From Gossypium raimondii (lineage: Eukaryota; Streptophyta; Magnoliopsida; Malvales; Malvaceae): a DNA stretch of 64,000 nt. Location: contig NC_068571.1 in NCBI RefSeq assembly GCF_025698545.1, forward strand, positions 52,919,733-52,983,732, read 5' to 3'. A program made the translations under genes and the position numbers. Shown one piece after another: positions 11,595 through 22,657 of this stretch (the stretch's first letter is position 1; each line of letters opens with the position of its first letter). The notes under the pieces are model-generated. The model was given only the letters and a program-made list of their open reading frames with translations. It had not been told where the DNA came from and did no database searches.

Positions 11595-14500
11595 TCAAAG
11601 CCTCGACTTTGATGATGGAGATGAAGTTGCTGCTGCACTCTGCAAATAAACAAAAGGTAAGCACCTCATAATCTCATCTCTTATTATTATTTTTTTTAAT
11701 ATTTAATATTTGTTTTATGTTTTATATTTATGGTTTTGCATGCACATAAACGTGTAACAAGGTTTTTAATTACCTATAAATAGAGAACTATGTCTAACCA
11801 CGACCATAAATAAAAACAAATCCATATTAACATTAAAAAACTAAATATATATAATTAAAAAAGACAAATTGCATTTTTTTTAAGATTAGTTGCAGAATTA
11901 AAAACATTACAAAATATTAACCATTTTAAAATATAAAAATGTTTGATAATGATGTTTATAATAATAAAAACGATCTTTTATAAATTTTTAACTTTGACTT
12001 GATAATTTTAATTACAATATATGTGGGATCTAATTTCGCCCTTTATGAGACCTAAGTTACATTGGGCAGAGAGGAAAATAGAAAGAAATAAAAAATAAAA
12101 AAAAAGGGATAAGGTTGTTACCAATGGGATGCCTTTAATGGCTCTTTCTTCCAAATACTTTGATGGTTTATAGAAGCTACCGTACGCCTCTGACCATTCT
12201 TTAAGACTTTTATATACGTGATTTGCTCCAACCGTATCTGCCCAAAACACTATTCCACCACTGCCAAAAACCACATCATAATCCATGTTAGTGAAGGGAC
12301 TACTCCTAAACGATATGTATGTTAACATACAAGAACTGTACAACTGTACATAATGCACCCGTATTTTATCAAGAACCGGTTATGGGTTCCAATTATATCG
12401 AGAGAAGTTTGCAAAATGTTGTCAATTGATAATCGATAGATTATCAACACGTTTATAATTGTTTTGAAAGTGGTTATCTCTCGGTGTTCATACTCAATTT
12501 TAATCCTAAATTTTATCCATGAGACACCTTTGGTTTTCACAGCTAATAGTAATGTCAAGAGCCACAAGCGGTCCTAACTCTACCCCAAAAAAGCTACGAA
12601 GTAGGAGTGTCTTTCACCTGTCATGAAAACCGAAGTGATGTTTTACTAATTTCTCTATGGTAGAGTTGGGACAAAAAACCCTCATTGAGACTATTCTGAA
12701 TGTTATGAACAAACAATGTTATTTAAATTTCTCTCAACAAAATCGAGAATCTTTAACAAATTTAAGGCACAAGTTGAACCTATACTAATTATACTTGTCC
12801 AAATAATTATGGAAGTAAATATTTAAAATAATTATCTTTGTAATGACATTATGAAATCACCAAATTAGCTGCCTGTAAGTAAAATTAAAATTAAATAAAC
12901 TTTGTCCCTCCCACGACCCAAAAAGAGAAACATACCGGTGAGATGGGAAGCTCATTCCAAGAACAGATGTAGTATCAAGGTCTGATGCTCGAACCACTAC
13001 TTCTTCATCCAGAACTCGACATGCCTCATTAACTACTGGGAACAGCACCATCTCTAGGATTTCTTTATCAGAAATTGTTATAGGCTGTCAAAACAAAAAC
13101 AATTCATTTGCTATTTTTGTATACAAAGGCCTAATAGAAAAGGTGTTGGCTTCTATTGTCTTTGTCTTTCATAGCTTTGTTAACATTAACCCATCCTGAA
13201 TCAGATTGAATTTGGATCTGATAAATTTAGATTGGATTAATTTGAATTTTTAAATTTTTGGGTTAATTCGGTTCGGGTTAATTTCGAGTTTAGGTTATTT
13301 TGAATTTTGGTCATTTTGAGTTTTGGTCACTTCAAATTAAGTTATTTTGGGTTTAGGTCTATTTTAAGTTTGGTTAGGGGTGTAAATGAGACACTAGTGG
13401 TCACAAGTCATAAGCTACTTAAGTTCGACTTGAAAAAAAAAACTCAAACTCAATTTAATAATTATTGAGTTCAGCTTGAGCTTGAGCAACTTGAACTACT
13501 GGTCAAACTGAATTCAAGTTTAGTAATACTGAGCTTGAATGACTCGAAAACTTATCAATGTTTTTAATAAATATTTTATATTATTAGATTATGTTATTGC
13601 CCTTAATATATTATCAAGTTGAGTTCAAACTCGAGCTTGAATACATACGAGCTTAATCAAGTTAATGCTTGAGTACAAAAATTGATAAATAACTTAATCG
13701 AGCTCACATTTGATAGCTCAATTATATCTTGAGCTGCACTCAAACTTAAAAATAGATGTTCGATCAAACTCGAGCCATATATAGAGCTCCAAATTTCAAG
13801 CCGAGCTCAACCTTGCCAGTATTCAGGCTCAATTCAACTCGATTACACCCTCAGGTCAATCTAGGTTTAAGTCAGTTGGATTAAGTTTAGAAACTTTTTA
13901 TTATCAAATTTGAATTGTGTTGATAGAATAAAGGATATACTATAGAAGTATAAAATGATTTTAAAGGCAAGTATAGCTACCTTTCCGGCAGGCATAAGCT
14001 TGGTTTGCCGTCGACACTCCTCAATAATAGGTAATATAGAAGGATCAGGTTTTGGCTTGCTTCCTTTCTCATAAATATAGTATCCTTTCCCATTGATTTT
14101 CCCTGCAAATAACCCAAGAAGTTCATAAAATGCTTCAATAGCTAAGGAGCATCCACTGAAAACACTAACAAACGAGAAAGAAGAATGTCATAGGAATAGT
14201 ATAAACTATAAATACAGTTTTTCTTTACCATTTCGTCCATTTTTCATGAAAAGCTCAATCAATGGAGACATGAATACTCGATCTGGAAATGCCTTTGCAA
14301 ATTCTTTCCAAACTGCTAAGAAAACTCCGTAACCAGATACATCTTGAAGCCTGCAAGTATTGCAAAAGAGAAGCATTACTTATCAAAAACGTGTCGTTTT
14401 ATATCATAACCCAACCAGTTGGTTTTCTATGTTTATAACCTAATATATTATGTTATTTTTTAAACTAAATCAATAGTAATACATAGTATTATAGTGTAAA

Positions 14501-17500
14501 TATTTAAAAAATGTTAAGATGTCTGTATATAAATTTTTAATAAATAAAAAATATATATTATTATTAAACTTTAAATTAAAAATAATATAAATATTTAAGA
14601 AAATTCAAAAAAATAATATGAGCGGATCTAAAATGAATTTGTGTTAGCCATTACAAATATAACTAAACTTGAGTAAAATTTTAGACTAGTATTTTAGGTC
14701 GGGTCGAACTTGAAGTAAGTATAAAGTATGTTCATATCATTCTTAAACTCAACCCGAACTCAGACTGGCTCATAAACACCTCTATATCAAACTGTAAATA
14801 TATAATTCAGAATTATCAAAGTGGGCTTTTACAAATTCAAATCCTAATCCCCACACATAAAGAGCACCCTAAAGAACAAATATCAAATAAATTCGCATAC
14901 AAATGGGTGCACTCTTGTAAAACGGATACCAAATCAATTGGTATTCAAAGAAGACAACTTCGATTTGTATCTTACGATTAATGTTTTTAGAACCGAATTG
15001 ATAGTTGAATTAGTTAAGTCATCAATTCATCGATCTGACCGATTCAATTAAAAGTTAAAAAAAATGAACTAATTTTTAGTTGGTTCAACTAGCCCGCATC
15101 GATTTTTAGTCTAACTAATTCAAAACCATTTCTCAAACCGATACCCTAACCAATATACCAATATCCTGGTCTAACCAGTCCAATCCAATTATCATTGCTT
15201 ACCATCGACCTGGAAGCCGGGCCGGGTCGGGTGATATATTTTCTACTCAGCCATTAATGACATCTAGATAGTGATAAGAATCGTATCACTAATTAATGTG
15301 TGCATTTTGGGGTTAATGGTTATGCAGAGATCATATATACTCAATTCATGAAAATGGGAAAGAAAGAAGATTACTGGAAAGGACCCATAGGAAGGCCAAA
15401 GTTGGTGATCACCCCTTCGATTCTGAACAAGTCGACACCTAAATTGACCAATAAATGTGCACCTTGCGTGTAGGGGAAGAATGTCCGGTTGACCGCAAAA
15501 CCGGTGCAGTTACCGACCACGACGGGAACTTTGTTTATCACTTTCCCAATTGTCATAAGATCAAGAATAACTTGCGGGGAAGTTTTTTGTGTTCTTACAA
15601 TCTCCAAAAGAGGCATCACATGTGCAGGGCTGCATATGAGAGACCCAAATCAAATTAAGTTGCTTTAACTTACAAACTATTGTGCAATTCGACCAACTCA
15701 TTATATTAAATGGGTTTTTTTTTGTCAATTTAGCTATTTTTTAATTAAATTGATTATTAATCTTTAAAAAAAGTCAAATCACTTTTTTTAGCATAGATTA
15801 TAATTAAAACATTGATTATTTTAATGATGTTGATGTGACAAACTATGTAGTAGTCAATATTCTTCATATCGACATGATATTATTTGTCTTATATGTTATA
15901 TCAACAAATAATTTTAAAAATATAAAAATTTTAAAAATTAACATGAAATACACGTGAATTGTCATGTGAGTTGCAGATAAAGAAAATAATTTTTAGTTAA
16001 TATTTTCATTATAAAACAACAATTCAACTCTTTTAAAATATTAATAATTAAATTTGGTTTTTTTAAAAAAAAGAAAGTTAAAGAACAAAATTAGTTTAAA
16101 AAATAGAGGTCAAATTATAAAAAATACAAAAATTAAATGTATACTTTGAAAGATAGTTGACTAATCCAATAAAATATTATTAAAAGAAAGGAAAATAAAA
16201 GTTGATGACCTGAAAAAATGAGCTCCTATAACACGATCGTCTGCAATTAAATTGAGGTCAATAGTGGATGTGTTTGTGGCCAAAATACAGTGAGGAGGGC
16301 ATGCTTTCTCTATCTCACTAAATATTTTTTGCTTTAAACCAACATTTTCAATCGCAGCCTGCAAACACAGCAACAACATTAGAGATATTTCAGTGCAAAT
16401 CCTCCACACAGAAACAACATTCTCAAAATTTTTGAATTTTTTCAATTAAATATTTCAAAAAACTTCAAAATTTTAATTTGACTAATCCAATTTTTTCGTT
16501 TTGTAAATTTTCATTAAACCTTCAAAATATTTTAGAGTTTTAATTAAACCTGCGTTTAGTTTAAAATTCTCACTGAATCCCTTAAAATTTTTAAAATTTT
16601 TAATTAAATCCCAAAATTTAATATCAAGATTCGTTATTAATTATAAATGTTATAAATTTCGTAACATAGCTCACCTCTATGACCATATCTACATCTTTAA
16701 ATTCAGAGTAATCTAATACTCCTTTAAGGATTGAGAGAGCTTTCTCCGCTTTATCCTTTGTTAATTTTCCTCTTGTAACTAAACCTCCAACATTTGCTGC
16801 CATTAAAAAAAAACTATTACATATTAGTGGAGTAAGCGAGTTTGGGTTGATATTATTTGTTTTAGAGTACAATAAAATAATAATTAAAAAAAGATATTTG
16901 ACATCATCTTAGATTGTTTATGGAATTTTTTATACAGTGGACAAAATAATTTTAGTATTACATTTCTATAATATGTAAATTCTTTTGGGTCAGTATTGAA
17001 TTTTTATTTCAAGCGACTTCAAAATTTTACCATTTGTCTCTTTTTTTTAATATTTTACTATATTTTTGTAGAAAACTTTTCACCCTACTTGTAGAATCTA
17101 AAAACTCTCTGACAATGTATCAAATAAAATCTCATCTCAAAATATTCACTTATTTATATTTAAAAACATGTAATTTCATTGGCTATTGAAAGAGCAAGGA
17201 TAAACTAATAATAGATAATCACCTTGAATCCTCTTTATTCCCTTAAGGAGATAATCAGAGTTGAGTTCCTTGAGAAGGACACATATATTGCTGACAATAA
17301 GAGCCGTGGCTATCCCACAACCCATTAGGCCTCCACCAATAACACCAACTTTCTTTATTTGCCTGGGTTTTAGACCAACATCAGTAACCTTTGGCACCTG
17401 CAAAAGTACAATTTTCTTAGAGAAATATTTAAGATAAAAGATCCCAATTGGTCAACATCTACTTCAAAGTTTGAATAATTACTGTTTGGAACAATTAAAA

Positions 17501-20500
17501 TTAGAATAAAAAAGGAGCAAAGAATAGCAGGTATAAGCAATTACCTTTGAAGTAGCACGCTGGGCAAAGAACAGATGAACAAGGCCTTTTGAAATGTCTG
17601 AAAGGACTATCTCCCTAAAAACTTTGTCCTCCTGTATACATAAAATCCTTATGTATCTTTAGGTGCAACTGAGTAGAGATTCTTACGAGGCTAATAGTCG
17701 CGAAATCAAAATTTACTTTTTAAGGGGTTAAAATTCAAGTATAAATTTTTATGAGAGCTAAAATATAATCTTATTATTGTATTAGTTTATAATTTTACTG
17801 TTTTTATAAAGACTAAATTATAATTTTATTGTTTCGAGGAGCCAAAGTGTAAAATTATCGTATTTAAACTTAAAACTTATAGATTTTAGAATGCTTAAAG
17901 AAAAAATTTTCTATTTTAGGAGAGCCAAGGCCTATAGGTGTTCAGGTTGGTGTAGACGTGATATTAACACATTTTATGCATGCTCAAGCTTGGCTTAGCT
18001 CGAAATATAAACCTAAAATTTTGTCAAAGTCTATTCGTATTTGTAAATAGCTAATCCAAGCTCATTTTTTTAAAAGAAAATTAAATATATATTTTTATTA
18101 TTTTTAATTTAATATTTTTATTTATTAAAATTTTATATATAGTTATCTTAACATTTTTAATGTTTACATTACAGTAGTAGGTTTATTTTTATGTATTGTA
18201 AATTACATAATATATAAAAATAGCATAATAAATAACATTACAAACTTAAAAATAAGTCGGACTTGAGTTTGCCTTAAATATTCAAGTCCAAGCTTAATTC
18301 ATATTTTAAATAAACCTAAATTTTTTACGAGTTCACTTTTTAAACTTAATATTTTTTTTCTAAATGTTCTAAAATTTCGAATAAATCTTTGAATTTAAAC
18401 TAATAACTAATATTTGAATAGGCCAAGTGTCTACTACCCACCGCGTGGCCTCAAAACATTATCACATATGAGATTAAATGCAAGGGATCCTAAACCCCTC
18501 CATACCTCGAAAGTTAGAAGGGAGGGGAAGGGATTGCATTTCCTATTCAATGTAAACGGCATAAGCATTTATTATTCATGGAATACAAGATGGTCCATAT
18601 ATGTCGACATAAGATACACGCAATACCAAGGTTTAATTATCTACTTATTCTGTCACCCATGCTAGTTTTCAATAATAGAAATAGATGAAAATTTTAACTG
18701 AAAAGACTAATTTGCTCTTTGATTTAATTTACAATGACTAATTTATTTATTTATTAATAAAGGGAACAAAAAAAATGTAATCTAAGTCCTTTTACCGACT
18801 CAAATTACAAAAATTACCTTTAAAAGTCCTTTATATCCTCCATGGAGAATCCCTTCCTCAATTACATCTAGGCATGCTTGATGCAGAGATGAATTTGGGG
18901 CAGTCCTTTTGGCTTGATGTCTAGCAAATCTTAACACCTCTTGTGCTTCAGATAGGGATCCAATCTTGTCTGTCCTTTGAAGGGATTTCACCCATGGTTT
19001 ACGTCTCTCTGCAATGTCTAAAGCACATTTGCGAGAAACTTTGAGCAACTCTTCTGAAGGAGCAATAGTATCAATAAGACACAGTTTCTTTCCTTCTTCA
19101 GACAGGATTGGTTTCGATGACTGCAAAAACATTATACACATATGAATCAGATTTACAAAGTTTACAGCAATGAAGAATTCATTACAAGCCATTAGAAATA
19201 GGAAAAATAAGAGTGAATGTAAAGTCTGTTTAATATTAAATTGATCAATTTAATCTTAATACGGTTAAAAAGAATCAAATAATATTAAATTAAAATAGAG
19301 TTAACATTTAATATTTAAAAATATCATTTATTTTTAACAAGGTTAATATGTTTAAAGTTTGTATGGTTCTGCTTAGAGTTGAATTTTAATTGAAAATATA
19401 ATTTTAAGACTTTTTTATAATACAAAATATTAATTTTATTACGATTTGAGACTTATTTAATTCTTTTTAATAATAAAAGTACTAATTTAATTCAATTCCT
19501 CCCAAATACTTTAACTAAAAACTCAGTCAACATGCCAATAAAATTCTGGAAAAGCATAGCAGACAGGGAGTATTACCATCAACATTTCAATAGCCTTTGA
19601 TAGCCCAACAAGCCTTGGAAGACGTTGTGTGCCTTTTGAAAAGTCATAGTATATAACAAGTCAGTCGAAGCTTGTAAAGTACAAATCGTGTTATCGGTCC
19701 AACCTCAAAAGACGTTCTAATATAATAGTGGCTATACCTCCAAGCCCAGGAATCAGTCCAAGCGACAATTCAGGCAAGGCAAGTTGAGCTTTAGGAGTAG
19801 CAATACGTGCATGGCAACCCTGCATGTGAAAAAGAAAAATTAGACACAGACTGAGCAAATTAAAATAGGGTAAACTACACTGATAGTTATCCAATTATTA
19901 ATTTTTTTTTTTTGTTATTTATCTATTCAATTTTTTTTTGTCACCGGCCGTTAAAATTATTAACGTAAAGATAAGTTGGCAACTTTTAAAATTGATATAA
20001 TAGCAAATTTAACTCTCAACGTTTATGTATTATGTCATTTTAGTTTTGATTTCAAAAAATTAACCCTTAACATTTACACATTATTTTTTTTTGCAATTTT
20101 ATTTTTATTGGTGACATTAACGGTTAATTTTAAAATAATGAGAAAATATGAAAATTATTATCTTGAATTTTTAGGTTTTCCGTTTTGGTATATTTCAATT
20201 AAATTTTGTCGATAGATTTGTTTTTTTTTCACTTTTAGGTGAAATGATTATAAGGAAAAGTAAAATTTAAAATAAAAGAGACCAAACACTATGTATAAAT
20301 GTTGATAGTGGTGACCAAAATGGATAAATTTTGAATAATTAAATGACTATTTTATAAATTCTCATAGTTAAATTACTAAATAATTTTTACTAATATTTAG
20401 ATGATTATAAGTGTAATTTACTCATTAAAATATCTTGGCGGACAACGACAAAATTGTTAGCGAAAAAAGTTAATGGCAAAAAATATATTCATCAACAGAG

Positions 20501-22549
20501 GAAAAAAAACAAAACAAACCATCGCCAATTCTAAGCCACCTCCAAGAGCCAATCCTTTAATAGCTGCCACAATAGGCTTCTTGCAATCTGACAGGGTTTT
20601 ATTTCAACCACATAAGATCAACCATAAATAGTGAAAATAAATACATCAATAAGTTAAGGCTGATAATATTAATAAGTTAAGCGGATAACATTTTGATTGA
20701 TTTGGATCTATTTTTAATAATTTTACGGTTACCATATTTTAGTTTTTAAAAAGCAAAGAACCGCATAAATAATAGTAAAAACAAACACACCAATAAGTTA
20801 GGTAGATAATATTTCGGTTTGGATCGGTTTTGAATAAATTTACAATTACAATGTTTTAGCTTTTAAAAAAGCAATGAACCACATAAGATGAACCATAAAC
20901 AACAGTAAAAGTAAACACATCAATAAGTTAGGCGAATAACATTTCGGCTTGGATCGATTTTGAACAAATTTACGGTTACAGTATTCTAGTTTTTAAAAAA
21001 GCAAAGAGCCACATCAAATGAACCATAAACAACAGTGAAAACAAACATCAATAAGTTAGGCGGATAACATTTTAGTTTAGATCGATTTTGAATAAATTTA
21101 CGAATACAATATTCTAATTTTTAAAAAAGCAAAGCGATTTCGTTCATAGGTTTTACAAAAATATTTTTTTATATATTTCTAAGTTATTTTAATTAATTTA
21201 TATATAATTTTATAAGGTTAATATAAATTGATACCTATATCTTATTTTAATGTTCAATTTGGTATTTGAATTTTTTCTCAATTTGGTACCTAAGTTTGGC
21301 TTTAATATTCAATTTGATCCAATAAATACTTAACATGTGTGCTCTAGTAAAAAACAAAACATAAGTACTTAAAACAAAACAAAAATTAGTACGAATTGAA
21401 CATTGAAGTTAAATTTAGATACTTGTATGGGATAAAAGAAACTCAAATATCAATTTGAAAAAAAATAGATGCCAAGCTGAACAATGAAGTCAAAATTAGG
21501 TACCAATTTGAGACCAAAAGAAAACAAAAGTACCAATTTGAAAATTGAAACCAAATATAGGTACTAGTATATTAACCCTTTTATATTATAAAATATAAAA
21601 GGTTAACTATAAATTAAATAAAAATTAAAATTCATTTCGGTTTAAGAAATAATCTAACTCCAACTCTGCATTTGAATTAGCTTTTAATTTTCTCTAATAT
21701 TGTTTGAGTTGAACCAGTTGAATTGAAATTAAATCAAGATATTAGTTCAGAAAATGACTTTAGATTAGCTAAATTAGGAATTAATACAAAACCATTCAAC
21801 TGATTTATTTATTAACTTTTAATCCTACGGATTGGATGGATCGTACCACGGTTTAAAAAGACAATGGTGTTCTCTGTCTATTCTCAGGTATACAACAAGT
21901 CAAAGGATAAGGAGAAACCTTCGATAGCAGTAAGGGCAAGATCAACGGATGCATGAGGCACCAAAGATACATCACCTGTTTAAGCACCAATGAAAATTTT
22001 CCACTTTCTCATTAAGTAAATGAAATTATAATTTAGTAAAAGAATAACAAAAAAGATAATTGCAGAAAGCCTAAACTAATCAAATTAACTTTATACCGGT
22101 TAAGTGAACTTTCTGAATAAGATTGAGATCCAAACCACCACAAAACTTTCCTCCACTGCCTTCATTAACGAAATCAAAATAAATCAATAAAAATAAGCAC
22201 AAAATTTAAACATCTCGAAGCTTAAAACAAAAATTTTATCATGAGATAAACCATTCATATATAGATCCGATTGAAATGAGAAGAACTCACCGGTTAAAAC
22301 AGCAGCTTTAACATCGTTTCTCCTCGAAACCTCATCAAATTTCTCCATCAATCCCGCAATTACTGCAATAATTGAAAAAATATTTCAAAATTCAAATCAC
22401 TACATCAAAAAATGAAGAAAATAAACGAAAGCGATCAAGTATGCAGAGCTTTTACTTGGAACAGCCATGGTGTTCAGGGGAGGATTGAAGATGGTGATAA
22501 CCGCAACGCCGTCGTCTCCGACCTCCATCGTCACTCGTATTTGCGACAT
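11595..22549 (-). CDS. AIM1: Peroxisomal fatty acid beta-oxidation multifunctional protein, AIM1 type
   Basis: Eighteen exons in transcript order: 22549-22456, 22362-22291, 22159-22097, 21975-21919, 20587-20520, 19819-19738, 19632-19577, 19120-18818, 17631-17545, 17397-17223, 16796-16675, 16358-16210, 15629-15375, 14350-14229, 14102-13981, 13084-12936, 12260-12122, 11639-11595. All phases match and give 719 residues; I recall 721 for Arabidopsis AIM1. The N-terminal enoyl-CoA hydratase domain has glutamates E115 (GGGLELAM) and E135 (LPELSLG), 20 residues apart as the family requires. The 3-hydroxyacyl-CoA dehydrogenase part has the NAD loop GGGLMG at about 315-320 and the H440/E452 pair. The last exon ends S-R-L, a PTS1 peroxisomal signal. 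The protein hydrates 2-enoyl-CoA and oxidises the 3-hydroxy product, including in jasmonate synthesis. Oddities: about five residues are missing just before H440, and C321 replaces the usual serine. Introns carry several MITEs. Confidence 0.95.
13377..13851. mobile_element. hAT-type MITE in AIM1 intron 16-15 interval
   Basis: Ends AGGGGTGTAAATGAG and (complementary strand) TGAGGGTGTAATCGAG form an imperfect terminal inverted repeat. The interior is full of GAGCTTGAGC and CTCGAGC words, the usual look of plant hAT-type MITEs. It lies in the intron 13085-13980. A clean 8-bp duplication could not be read. Confidence 0.55.
14975..15190. repeat. Dispersed inverted-repeat remnant in an AIM1 intron
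   Basis: Shares words such as 'gaaccgaattgatagttgaat', 'ggttcaactag' and 'gaccgattcaatt' with the remnant at 10228-10490. It lies in the intron 14351-15374. No coding capacity. Confidence 0.35.
15710..16155. mobile_element. MITE-like element related to 10636-11118
   Basis: In the AIM1 intron 15630-16209. It shares the 'gtcaatttagct' end, the 'gatgttgatgtgacaaa' phrase and the 'cgacatgatattatttgt' core with the other family members. Ends are diverged, so limits are approximate. Confidence 0.45.
18675..18795. mobile_element. Truncated copy of the GGTAAAAG MITE family
   Basis: In the AIM1 intron 17632-18817. The 'gatgaaaattttaactgaaaagactaatttgctctttg' order and the 'gtaatctaagtccttttacc' right end correspond to the right third of the full elements (for example 37260-37359). 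The left part is missing. Confidence 0.5.
19691..19735 (-). other. Exon 7-like fragment inside AIM1 intron 6
   Basis: Read on the - strand just after the exon 6 donor, the intron contains TATTATATTAG followed by AACGTCTTTTGAGGTTGG. That resembles the start of exon 7 (about 19625-19605: CAACGTCTTCCAAGGCTTG) after a plausible acceptor. Read in the same phase it gives ERLLRL, compared with QRLPRL in exon 7, then a stop. It may be a small duplicated piece of exon 7, or coincidence. Confidence 0.3.
19868..20423. mobile_element. Mutator-type MITE with a perfect 9-bp target duplication, in AIM1 intron 5
   Basis: The ends GGGTAAACTACAC and GTGTAATTTACTC are inverted copies. The element is flanked by ATTAAAATA at 19859-19867 and ATTAAAATA at 20424-20432, an exact 9-bp duplication as made by Mutator-type transposases. 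The interior is non-coding. Related elements: 50366-50861, 57630-58135 and 58683-59217. Confidence 0.75.
20600..21140. repeat. Tandem array, about 4 units of about 120-128 bp, in AIM1 intron 4
   Basis: The phrase order 'ccacataagatgaaccataaac', 'caataagttaggcggataac', 'ggatcgattttgaataaattta', 'tagtttttaaaaaagcaaag' recurs four times. The 'aaaaaagcaaag' landmarks fall near 20750, 20870, 20999 and 21126. The units differ by point changes and small indels, and the first also holds a local duplication of 'aataagttaa'. The array is internal to the intron 20588-21918. Confidence 0.8.
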
Positions 22550-22646
22550 ATCAATGTTTTGGCTCTTTTTTGCCTTTTTAAAAAAAAAATTTCTCCCAAA
22601 CTTTCCAATGAAGATATAATTGTAACTTCCAGTGCTATGGCTTCGC

Positions 22647-22657
22647 TTTATATATAG
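22647..22657 (-). promoter_or_regulatory. Probable TATA box of the AIM1 gene
   Basis: On the - strand CTATATATAAA lies about 100 bases upstream of the AIM1 start codon (22549), a normal distance for a plant TATA box with a leader of about 65-75 bases. Confidence 0.55.

Noticed and set aside
18414-18665. 83-codon + frame inside an AIM1 intron
   Set aside because: No domain, no splice context, antisense to the gene. The segment is less AT-rich than its surroundings but I could not identify it.
20600-21140. Considered as a CRISPR-like array
   Set aside because: Eukaryotic intron; units are about 120-128 bp with no spacer/repeat alternation. It is a minisatellite.
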